IMG/VR virus record: IMGVR_UViG_3300042888_001929
Coordinates: 1 to 40,920 of that record
Source: a virus
Strand: one strand, 5' to 3'
DNA: 40,920 nucleotides
Positions 12,096 through 17,436 of the stretch are shown piece by piece (within the stretch, counting starts at the first letter, position 1; the number at the start of each line of letters is the position of its first letter). The translations under genes were made by a program, and so were the position numbers. The notes below the pieces were generated by a model, which was not told the DNA's origin, did no database searches, and saw nothing but the letters and a program-made list of their open reading frames with translations.

Positions 12096-12207
12096 TCAGG
12101 TGGCAGAATGGTAGATGCATGATGATAAAGTAGGGTTCGGATGTACTCGGAGGAAATTGATTCAGTTAGGTGTACAACTAATACAGGTTCGAATCCTGTC
12201 CTGATTA
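12094..12207 (+). ncRNA. tRNA-like element N (114 nt)
   Basis: Acceptor AGTCAGG/CCTGATT (G-U wobble), D arm GCA-GAATGGTAGA-TGC, T arm ACAGG-TTCGAAT-CCTGT, discriminator A then CA. The core has AGTT/AACT and no anticodon arm. It overlaps the stop codon of the preceding gene. Confidence 0.7.
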
Positions 12208-12530
12208 CAAATCTCAGGAGTAATTAATCTGAGACTGAGTGATTCGAAACACTCGATTGATTATGGTGTAATGGCGCACAACACCCCCCGCTGAAGTTCG
12301 AGTCTTCAGATTAGGTACGGTAACCAGGGGAGTAAGATTAAGGTTCGAATCCTTTTTAATCGGCAATTGGTAGTAAAATGCGTAGGTTGATAAGCGTGGA
12401 GAGACGTGACGCAAGGGTACACACTAAGGATAGGTAGTAATACCCAACTCTCTAATGGTGTGTGAAGCTGGGCCCAAACTTATGGTCGCTAGGCGGGATT
12501 CTTGATAAAGTCAACCACTACCTTTTACAT
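12208..12530 (+). other. 323-nt island with tRNA-like T-arm remnants
   Basis: No credible ORF. CTCAG/CTGAG is followed by three T-arm-like hairpins: GAGTG-ATTCGAAA-CACTC, CTGAAG-TTCGAGT-CTTCAG, and AAGG-TTCGAAT-CCTT with TAATC after it. GATTA upstream can pair with TAATC to make a poor acceptor stem. It looks like decayed tRNA genes or more divergent tRNA-like elements. Confidence 0.4.
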
Positions 12531-12606
12531 GTTGGCTATAGCTCAGTTGGTTTAGAGTGCTTGATTGTGGTTCAAGAGGTCACGGGTTCGACTCCCGTTA
12601 GTCACC
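12531..12606 (+). tRNA. tRNA-His(GTG)
   Basis: Extra G at -1 facing C73, anticodon arm CTTGA-TTGTGGT-TCAAG, T arm ACGGG-TTCGACT-CCCGT, followed by CA. The acceptor has one mismatch (T1-C72). Confidence 0.9.
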
Positions 12607-12611
12607 CAAAT

Positions 12612-12703
12612 AGGTTGGGATCCCTAGTGGTAGCGGCGTTAATCATGATAATCAAGCCACAAGTATCTAGTAAGAAGTGACAGATGGGTTCGTCACGACC
12701 TAA
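12612..12703 (+). other. Degenerate tRNA-like region
   Basis: AGGTTG at the 5' end can pair with CGACCT at the 3' end, and GTGAC/GTCAC surrounds GGGTTC near the 3' end. No regular T or anticodon arm, so it is a weak tRNA-like candidate. Confidence 0.25.
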
Positions 12704-12712
12704 AAATATTTT

Positions 12713-12743
12713 TTTGTTAATATGGTATTTTTATGTATATTTG
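12713..12743 (+). promoter_or_regulatory. Bacteroidota-type promoter
   Basis: TTTG at 12713-12716, 19-nt spacer, TATATTTG at 12736-12743, 19 nt upstream of the ATG at 12763. Confidence 0.7.
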
Positions 12744-12762
12744 TATTCCAAACAATAAACAT

Positions 12763-13158
12763 ATGATCAGACTAAATACAAATTTAAATAATTTAAATCA
12801 CAGAGAAATTAGAAGAATTGTTGATAAAACAATAAGATATAGTGTATTTAAATTTGGAATTAACAAAAGAAAAGGATGTTGTACTGTTGTAGTTAAGAAT
12901 CAAAGTAAAAACGCCGAAATTCAAAATTTTGGTGAGTATAATCCTGATACTAATACTATTTATATCTTTAAAAACAATTGTAAGAATGTTAAAGATGTAA
13001 TTGAAACAACATTACATGAATATGCCCACACATTACAACCAATTGTAAGTAGGTATTATAAAATGTTAAAAACACATGGATATGAAAAGCATCCAATGGA
13101 AATCGAAGCAAGAAAACATGAAAAATATTGTAAAGAAGCTTGGATTTTAATAAAATAA
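12763..13158 (+). CDS. Zincin-type metallopeptidase-like protein
   Basis: 131 residues from ATG 12763. An in-frame ATG at 12733 lies before the promoter's -7 element and is not used. HEYAH at residues 85-89 is the HExxH zinc motif in TTLHEYAHT, with a possible third ligand in HPMEIEARKHE downstream. This pattern occurs in small phage and SprT-like zincins. A basic N-terminal half may bind nucleic acid or a partner. The substrate is unknown. Confidence 0.72.
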   Translation: MIRLNTNLNNLNHREIRRIVDKTIRYSVFKFGINKRKGCCTVVVKNQSKNAEIQNFGEYNPDTNTIYIFKNNCKNVKDVIETTLHEYAHTLQPIVSRYYKMLKTHGYEKHPMEIEARKHEKYCKEAWILIK

Positions 13159-13162
13159 TTAT

Positions 13163-13170
13163 TAGGTTTG
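13163..13170 (+). promoter_or_regulatory. -7 element for tRNA-Ser(TGA)
   Basis: TAGGTTTG, 12 nt upstream of tRNA-Ser. No clear -33 TTTG. Confidence 0.45.
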
Positions 13171-13182
13171 TACCTATTAAAT

Positions 13183-13272
13183 GGAGAGGTGGCAGAGCGG
13201 TCGAACGCGGCGGTCTTGAAAACCGTTTTAGGGGAGACTCTAACGGGGGTTCGAATCCCTCCCTCTCCGCCA
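13183..13272 (+). tRNA. tRNA-Ser(TGA), CCA encoded
   Basis: Acceptor GGAGAGG/CCTCTCC, anticodon arm CGGT-CTTGAAA-ACCG, long variable arm, T arm GGGGG-TTCGAAT-CCCTC, discriminator G and encoded CCA (13270-13272). Confidence 0.95.
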
Positions 13273-13870
13273 AGTAAAGAGAACCGTGAGTCCGCGGATG
13301 GAAACAACCATAGGACGATCAAACGTCATACTTTACTTAAGACCCCACGATTAACGAAAAGTACTTGTTCGTTATGGTGTGTGACCCTGACTTGAAGGCT
13401 TCAAGGCTATGGGGGAGGTAACACAGAGTGAAACTTGTATAATCTTTCATGAACGAGATTAATTGATTGGGTGAAATTCCGTCAGGTACATTGGAATCTC
13501 AAATTAGAAGAGTTCCCCATTATGGATTAAGGGGGTAAGGGGCTTTAATTAGTCGTAATAGAATCCACAAGTCGTAAGAATACTGAACAATCTTACGGTA
13601 CACACTCTTCTTCCGAGTGAGACTCACCACGTAACTTTGGGGGTAGGGTGAAGATGTTCTGAGGATAGCACTGAACGCTATGTTGAAAACTCTATGACAA
13701 ACCGATTAGATAAGTAAACATGGACGGAGTGTGAAAGTACAGACCCACCGTGGATGGTTACTATTGTCTAACAAATCTTAGACATATCGGTGTGGGATAC
13801 TATATCGCCAAATCTAAAACTTAAAAGGTTCTCTCAAAATGGCGTGGGGATGATTTAGAACCTTTTTTTA
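13272..13870 (+). ncRNA. Large structured RNA, about 600 nt, ending in a terminator
   Basis: No credible ORF. Many local helices are visible: AAGTAAAG/CTTTACTT (13272-13279 with 13331-13338) around ATGG/CCAT and GACG/CGTC; AACGAA/TTCGTT; CTTGAAG/CTTCAAG; CGTAAGA/TCTTACG; CACTC/GAGTG; ATAGC/GCTAT; GTCTAA/TTAGAC. It ends at a Rho-independent terminator, so it looks like one transcript or a run of small RNAs behind tRNA-Ser. I could not match it to RNase P, group I or II intron, or rRNA signatures. Confidence 0.5.
13823..13870 (+). terminator. Rho-independent terminator with long loop
   Basis: AAAAGGTTCT (13823-13832) pairs with AGAACCTTTT (13857-13866), followed by further T residues. It ends the 600-nt non-coding region just before tRNA-Ile. 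Confidence 0.75.
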
Positions 13871-13871
13871 T

Positions 13872-13943
13872 TGTCACGTAACTCAGCGGTAGAGTTCTTC
13901 CCTGATACGGAAGCGGTCATAGGTTCAAATCCTATCGTGACAA
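13872..13943 (+). tRNA. tRNA-Ile(GAT)
   Basis: Acceptor TGTCACG/CGTGACA, anticodon arm CTTCC-CTGATAC-GGAAG, T arm ATAGG-TTCAAAT-CCTAT, discriminator A then CA. Confidence 0.94.
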
Positions 13944-13949
13944 CACAAT

Positions 13950-14024
13950 GTCTTCGTAGCTCAGTTGGTTTAGAGCACTAAACTTTTAATTTAGGGGTCA
14001 TGGGTTCGAGCCCCATCGGGGACA
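13950..14024 (+). tRNA. tRNA-Lys(TTT)
   Basis: Acceptor GTCTTCG/CGGGGAC, anticodon arm CTAAA-CTTTTAA-TTTAG, T arm ATGGG-TTCGAGC-CCCAT, discriminator A then CT. Confidence 0.94.
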
Positions 14025-14129
14025 CTACCCTATCAAATAGTTTAATCCACGGGTAAAAAGAAAACACGGGTCCGAGTACCCGATGGTCTCACCGTAATTG
14101 TGGTAATCGGTGAATTGATAAAATATTAA
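14025..14129 (+). other. Inter-tRNA island
   Basis: It holds a T-arm-like CGGG-TCCGAGTA-CCCG hairpin and CACCG/CGGTG. Possibly a decayed tRNA. No ORF. Confidence 0.3.
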
Positions 14130-14200
14130 GGTCGGTTGGCCGAGTGGTTAGGCATCGGTCTGCAAAACCGCTTACACAGGTTCAAATCCTGTACCGACCT
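14130..14200 (+). tRNA. tRNA-Cys(GCA)
   Basis: Acceptor GGTCGGT/ACCGACC, anticodon arm CGGT-CTGCAAA-ACCG, T arm ACAGG-TTCAAAT-CCTGT, discriminator T (usual for Cys) then CA. Confidence 0.95.
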
Positions 14201-14212
14201 CAAAAAAAATAC

Positions 14213-14293
14213 ACGTCAGTGGCCGAGCGGCTTAGGCAACAGTCTCCAAAACTGTAAGTTAATTTAACGGGGGTTCGAATCCTTCCTGGCGTG
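14213..14293 (+). tRNA. tRNA with CCA anticodon (Trp) on a type II body
   Basis: Acceptor ACGTCAG/CTGGCGT, anticodon arm ACAGT-CTCCAAA-ACTGT (anticodon CCA, reads UGG), discriminator G. Unlike a normal tRNA-Trp it has a 13-nt variable region with a GTTA-ATT-TAAC stem and a Ser/Leu-like D arm TGGCCGAGCGGCTTAGGCA. It is the only Trp anticodon in the window. It could be charged by TrpRS or mischarged by SerRS. Confidence 0.85.
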
Positions 14294-14301
14294 CAAAGGT
14301 T

Positions 14302-14390
14302 GATTAGGGAATGATTGTACTGATAGTTCGAGAGTGAATACTGACTAGTACAATCGGAGTTGGGAGGTATTCACCTAAGTAATGCTAATC
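14302..14390 (+). ncRNA. H-type pseudoknot RNA with closing helix
   Basis: GATTAG (14302-14307)/CTAATC (14385-14390) encloses two crossing perfect helices. The first is a 9-bp helix, GATTGTACT (14313-14321) with AGTACAATC (14347-14355). The second is an 8-bp helix, GTGAATAC (14334-14341) with GTATTCAC (14367-14374). Order S1-S2-S1'-S2' is a classical H-type pseudoknot. It lies between the Trp- and Tyr-anticodon tRNAs. No family recognised. Confidence 0.65.
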
Positions 14391-14393
14391 GTA

Positions 14394-14426
14394 AAAACAG
14401 ATGTCCACTCGACCATCTTCTGTTTT
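14394..14426 (+). terminator. Terminator-like hairpin
   Basis: AAAACAGA (14394-14401)/TCTGTTTT (14419-14426) directly after the pseudoknot RNA. The T-run is short, so termination efficiency is uncertain. Confidence 0.45.
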
Positions 14427-14434
14427 CCTTATTT

Positions 14435-14516
14435 GGGAGCGTCGCATAGCGGCAATTGCTGCGGACTGTAACTCCGCCCTCTTTAGAGTTCATAGGTTCG
14501 AGTCCTATCGCTCCCA
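14435..14516 (+). tRNA. tRNA-Tyr(GTA)
   Basis: Acceptor GGGAGCG/CGCTCCC, anticodon arm GCGGA-CTGTAAC-TCCGC, long variable arm as in bacterial Tyr, T arm ATAGG-TTCGAGT-CCTAT, discriminator A then CA. Confidence 0.95.
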
Positions 14517-14523
14517 CAAAAAT

Positions 14524-14596
14524 TGTCCTGTGGTGTAATTGGCAACACGTCTGGTTTTGGTCCAGAAGAGTATAGGTTCGAGACCTGTCGGGACAA
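14524..14596 (+). tRNA. tRNA-Gln(TTG)
   Basis: Acceptor TGTCCTG/CGGGACA, anticodon arm TCTGG-TTTTGGT-CCAGA, T arm ATAGG-TTCGAGA-CCTGT, discriminator A then CA. Confidence 0.95.
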
Positions 14597-14600
14597 CAAT

Positions 14601-14675
14601 GGTCTTATAGTTTAATTGGATAAAACATTTTGCTACGGACAAAAAGACGTTAAGGTTCGAGTCCTTATAAGACTA
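14601..14675 (+). tRNA. tRNA-Arg(ACG)
   Basis: Acceptor GGTCTTA/TAAGACT, anticodon arm TTTTG-CTACGGA-CAAAA (A34 would be read as inosine), T arm TAAGG-TTCGAGT-CCTTA, discriminator A then CA. Confidence 0.94.
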
Positions 14676-14680
14676 CAAAT

Positions 14681-14752
14681 TGCGATATAGCTCAGTGGTA
14701 GAGCACTTGATTCATATCCAAGATGTCAAAGGTTCAATTCCTTTTATCGCAA
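14681..14752 (+). tRNA. tRNA with CAT anticodon (Met or Ile2)
   Basis: Acceptor TGCGATA/TATCGCA, anticodon stem CTTGA/CCAAG with one A-C mismatch, loop TTCATAT, T arm AAAGG-TTCAATT-CCTTT, discriminator A then CT. As the second CAT tRNA here it may be an Ile2 tRNA modified by TilS. Confidence 0.9.
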
Positions 14753-14776
14753 CTTATTTTTTTCCAAATGGAAAGG

Positions 14777-14784
14777 TATTTATT
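14777..14784 (+). promoter_or_regulatory. TATTTATT late-type motif, 3 nt before ATG
   Basis: In the coding orientation, ending 3 nt before ATG 14788. Confidence 0.45.
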
Positions 14785-14787
14785 AGT

Positions 14788-15255
14788 ATGGATAAAATTA
14801 CGATAAGCAAAGAGCAATTATTTAAGGTAATGCATTTAAATGAAGCCGAAAAAAAAGAAACTGCTGATGATATTGCTGAGGATGGGGATATTGTTGATAT
14901 GATTTCAACATTACTTCATTCAAGAAGTCAGACTCATGTATTTCATTGGCAAACAAAATCACAATCATCATTTGCTGAGCACAAAGCCTTACAAAAATAT
15001 TATGAAGGATTAGATGGATTAGTTGATGGTATTGTTGAAAGTTACCAAGGTAAAAACGATTTGTTAACAGGTTATAAAACGATTAAAATGGTTGATTATA
15101 AGTCAACAGAACAACTAATAACTTACTTTAAAGGATTAGATGATAATATTGAAAAAAATAGAAAATCGGTTAAAGAGTCTTTTATTCAAAATCAAATTGA
15201 TACTGTTCAGGAATTAATTTATAGTACTCTTTATAAATTGAGATTCTTAAAATAA
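14788..15255 (+). CDS. Dps/ferritin-like phage protein (DUF5856-like)
   Basis: 155 residues from ATG 14788; the frame is open into the tRNA upstream, but this ATG follows the TATTTATT motif. The segment LLHSRSQTHVFHWQTKSQSS followed by EHKALQKYYEGLDGLVDGIV has the helix-1/helix-2 look of Dps-type four-helix bundles (H, HW, H, YY, D). It probably belongs to the phage DUF5856 family. Metal binding or DNA protection is inferred from the family, not shown. A terminator follows at 15281. Confidence 0.65.
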   Translation: MDKITISKEQLFKVMHLNEAEKKETADDIAEDGDIVDMISTLLHSRSQTHVFHWQTKSQSSFAEHKALQKYYEGLDGLVDGIVESYQGKNDLLTGYKTIKMVDYKSTEQLITYFKGLDDNIEKNRKSVKESFIQNQIDTVQELIYSTLYKLRFLK

Positions 15256-15280
15256 GATAATTTTTTATTAGAAATAATTT

Positions 15281-15313
15281 ATCCCTCTGAGTTTGAAATT
15301 CAGGGGGATTTTT
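15281..15313 (+). terminator. Rho-independent terminator, loop holds next promoter's -33
   Basis: ATCCCTCTGA (15281-15290)/TCAGGGGGAT (15300-15309) followed by T residues. The loop GTTTGAAAT contains the -33 TTTG of the following gene. Confidence 0.8.
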
Positions 15314-15322
15314 TTATATTTG
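15292..15322 (+). promoter_or_regulatory. Bacteroidota-type promoter
   Basis: TTTG at 15292-15295, 19-nt spacer, TATATTTG at 15315-15322, 18 nt upstream of ATG 15341. Confidence 0.7.
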
Positions 15323-15340
15323 AATTTAAGAAATTAAAGT

Positions 15341-15658
15341 ATGTTAAAGAGAAATAGAAAATCATTTCAAAAAATTGTTAAAGAATATAAAGACGCCACC
15401 CCATACGAAATATGGGAAGGAGTTAGAGATAATTTCATCTTTGGATTTATAGGTGCAACCTTGGTTGTGTTCATTGCAACCAAGACAGATTTGGCGGTAT
15501 TGTTAGGATATATTACCTACTATTTTTTTATGGGTAAGATTGTTAACAGACCAAAGTATGTTACCGATTTAGGTAAGATGATTGTGTTTCCAATACCGTC
15601 CGCTCTCGGAGCATTTACAGGATATAAATTAACTTATGTCCTATTAGAATTAATATAA
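15341..15658 (+). CDS. Integral membrane protein
   Basis: 105 residues with a basic N-terminus MLKRNRKSFQK. Hydrophobic segments lie around residues 30-46 (FIFGFIGATLVVFIAT), 50-64 (AVLLGYITYYFFM) and 82-102 (VFPIPSALGAFTGYKLTYVL). Own promoter, and a strong hairpin terminator after the stop. No family recognised; a holin role cannot be excluded. Confidence 0.68.
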   Translation: MLKRNRKSFQKIVKEYKDATPYEIWEGVRDNFIFGFIGATLVVFIATKTDLAVLLGYITYYFFMGKIVNRPKYVTDLGKMIVFPIPSALGAFTGYKLTYVLLELI

Positions 15659-15661
15659 AAA

Positions 15662-15714
15662 ATTATTAGTGTTCCAAAACTCTATTTTTTTATTAATTTT
15701 GGAACACTAATAAT
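15662..15714 (+). terminator. Perfect 18-bp inverted repeat, likely bidirectional terminator
   Basis: ATTATTAGTGTTCCAAAA (15662-15679) is repeated inverted at 15697-15714, with a T-rich 17-nt loop. It lies between the membrane protein gene and tRNA-Ser(GCT). Confidence 0.7.
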
Positions 15715-15718
15715 ACAA

Positions 15719-15804
15719 GGAAGGTTACCCAAGTTGGTGAAGGGGTCAGTTTGCTAAACTGATAGGATGTAAAAGTCGCGAGGGTTCGAGCCCCTCACCT
15801 TCCG
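15719..15804 (+). tRNA. tRNA-Ser(GCT)
   Basis: Acceptor GGAAGGT/ACCTTCC, anticodon arm CAGT-TTGCTAA-ACTG, long variable arm, T arm GAGGG-TTCGAGC-CCCTC, discriminator G then CA. It is the last tRNA of the array. Confidence 0.95.
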
Positions 15805-15845
15805 CATAGTTTGACAAAAAGAATTTTAAAAATTATAATTAATAC

Positions 15846-17111
15846 ATGGAAAAATTATCACACGTAGGAAACAACATTGTAGGTTCTGAAATCATCAAAA
15901 TCTCTCAACAAATCAAAGAAATTTCAAAAACAAAAAAAGTCCAAAATTTAACAATTGGTGATTTTGATTCAAGCATAAATCCAATCCCCGAAAAACTTAA
16001 AGATTACATCATTGATTCCTACAATGAAAATCTAACTAATTATCCATTGTCTGCTGGTCAATTAAATCTTAGACAATCAGTTAGTGAATATCTTAAGAAA
16101 AGACAAGGTATAGATTATAACGAAAATGAAATATTAGTTGGTGGTGGAGTTCGTCCATTAATTTATACTGTTTACAAAGCATTGGTTAATAACGGTGAAG
16201 GAGTTATCTATCCTGTACCATCTTGGAATAACAATCACTATAGTTTTTTACATGGAGCGGTTAAACAAGAAATTGAATGTAAACCTGAGAACTCATTTTT
16301 TCCAACAGCGTCAGATATTGACATGGCAATTAATGATAAAACATCTTTAATTTGTATTTGTTCACCACAAAACCCAACAGGTCGTGTAATCAATCCTGAG
16401 GTATTAAAGAGTATTTGTGAATTGGTGGTGAATGAAAATAACGTCAGGTCATCACAAGTTGGATCAAGACCCTTGTATTTGTTTTTTGACCAAATCTATT
16501 CTGACTTAACTGTTGAGGGTTTATTTGTTCACCCATTAACGTTATGCCCTGAAATCCGTGATTATTTGATTTGTGTGGATGGTATCTCTAAATCACTATG
16601 TGCCACAGGTATTAGAGTTGGTTGGATGTTTGGTCCACAAGACATTATAGGTAAGATGACAGAGATTTTCTCACACATTGGGGCTTGGGCACCAAAACCA
16701 GAACAAAACGCAGTTGCAAGGTACCTAAATGATTATGATAATATGGTTGAATTTGTTAATTCAAAAACAAAACAATATTCAGATATTTCAAACAAAATAT
16801 GTGATAAAATCCAAGAATTAAAAGATAAAGGATTCCGTATTGATTACCAAAGGCCTGAAGGTGGAATTTATATTTCAATTTATTTGGGTGAGTCTTTATC
16901 GTTTCCGACTATTGAAAGTTATATCAAATTTTTAATTAATAGATGTAGTATTGGGTTGGTACCTTTTGAATATTTTGGTTCAAAAGAAAACAAGGGATGG
17001 TTTAGAATGTCAATTGGAGGTGTAGACCCAAACAATGTTGAGGAAATTTTAAATCATCTTAATGTCTTAACCTATGAGTCATTAGAAGAAATTGGTTCTT
17101 GGATGATTTAA
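15846..17111 (+). CDS. PLP-dependent class I/II aminotransferase
   Basis: 421 residues, full length for fold-type I aminotransferases. NPTGR at 176-180, DQIY at 215-218 (the Asp contacts the PLP ring nitrogen), SKS at 248-250 with K249 the PLP-binding lysine, GIRVGW at 256-261, and RMSIGG near 388 with the carboxylate-binding Arg. It should transfer amino groups between an amino acid and a 2-oxo acid; the substrate cannot be read from the sequence. All key residues are present, so it is likely active. It starts 41 nt after tRNA-Ser(GCT) and may be co-transcribed with it. It could modify a cell-wall or surface precursor, or be a metabolic gene. Confidence 0.93.
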   Translation: MEKLSHVGNNIVGSEIIKISQQIKEISKTKKVQNLTIGDFDSSINPIPEKLKDYIIDSYNENLTNYPLSAGQLNLRQSVSEYLKKRQGIDYNENEILVGGGVRPLIYTVYKALVNNGEGVIYPVPSWNNNHYSFLHGAVKQEIECKPENSFFPTASDIDMAINDKTSLICICSPQNPTGRVINPEVLKSICELVVNENNVRSSQVGSRPLYLFFDQIYSDLTVEGLFVHPLTLCPEIRDYLICVDGISKSLCATGIRVGWMFGPQDIIGKMTEIFSHIGAWAPKPEQNAVARYLNDYDNMVEFVNSKTKQYSDISNKICDKIQELKDKGFRIDYQRPEGGIYISIYLGESLSFPTIESYIKFLINRCSIGLVPFEYFGSKENKGWFRMSIGGVDPNNVEEILNHLNVLTYESLEEIGSWMI

Positions 17112-17142
17112 AAAATTAATCATCAATAATTGACAAATATGA

Positions 17143-17150
17143 TATCTTTG
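17143..17150 (+). promoter_or_regulatory. -7 element for lipoprotein gene
   Basis: TATCTTTG, 68 nt upstream of ATG 17219. No clear -33 at 19-20 nt spacing; TTG at 17130 is too close. Confidence 0.5.
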
Positions 17151-17218
17151 TCTATACTTATTAAATCAATAACGAAACAATTACAAACAATTTATAAATA
17201 AAAAAAAAACAAACAATT

Positions 17219-17389
17219 ATGAAACAAATCGTAGCATTATTCGCAATCGTAGCATTAGCCTCTTGTGGAAACGGAACATCAACAACTGAAGTTAAATCAA
17301 CTGATTCTACCGTGGCAACTGTTGATTCAACATTAATAACAGACACAACATTTATCGTTGATTCAACCATTTTTGTTGAGACTAAGTAA
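17219..17389 (+). CDS. Small Thr/Ser/Val-rich lipoprotein
   Basis: 56 residues. Signal MKQIVALFAIVALAS with a LASC lipobox (lipidated Cys 16), then a short low-complexity mature part with repeats such as VDSTL and VDSTI. It has the typical look of Bacteroidota small lipoproteins, so it may be of host origin. A bidirectional terminator follows. Confidence 0.7.
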   Translation: MKQIVALFAIVALASCGNGTSTTEVKSTDSTVATVDSTLITDTTFIVDSTIFVETK

Positions 17390-17408
17390 TTAGACCTTAA
17401 TGAAACAA

Positions 17409-17436
17409 AAAACCCACCAATTGGTGGGTTTTTTTA
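17409..17436. terminator. Bidirectional terminator
   Basis: Perfect palindrome AACCCACCAATTGGTGGGTT (17411-17430), with a T-run on the plus strand and an A-run on the other side. It separates the plus-strand lipoprotein gene from the minus-strand hydrolase gene. Confidence 0.88.

Noticed and set aside
7183-12207. CRISPR-like array (repeated AGTCAGG...CCTGACTAC flanks with variable cores)
   Set aside because: The repeated parts are the two paired halves of one tRNA-like fold, copies are irregularly spaced with genes between them, and core lengths vary widely. There is no repeat-spacer regularity and no cas gene.
7183-12207. Group I or II introns inside tRNA genes as the cause of the long cores
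   Set aside because: The inserts are only about 20-95 nt, too short for such introns, and show no intron core motifs; no functional anticodon arm appears after removing them.
12462-12680. 72-codon ORF
   Set aside because: It reads through tRNA-His and tRNA-like debris.
13168-13395. 75-codon ORF
   Set aside because: It reads through tRNA-Ser(TGA).
13272-13870. RNase P RNA
   Set aside because: Short matches such as ACAGAGTGAAAC and GGGTGAAA looked suggestive, but the conserved P4 strands and the overall order of conserved regions are not present.
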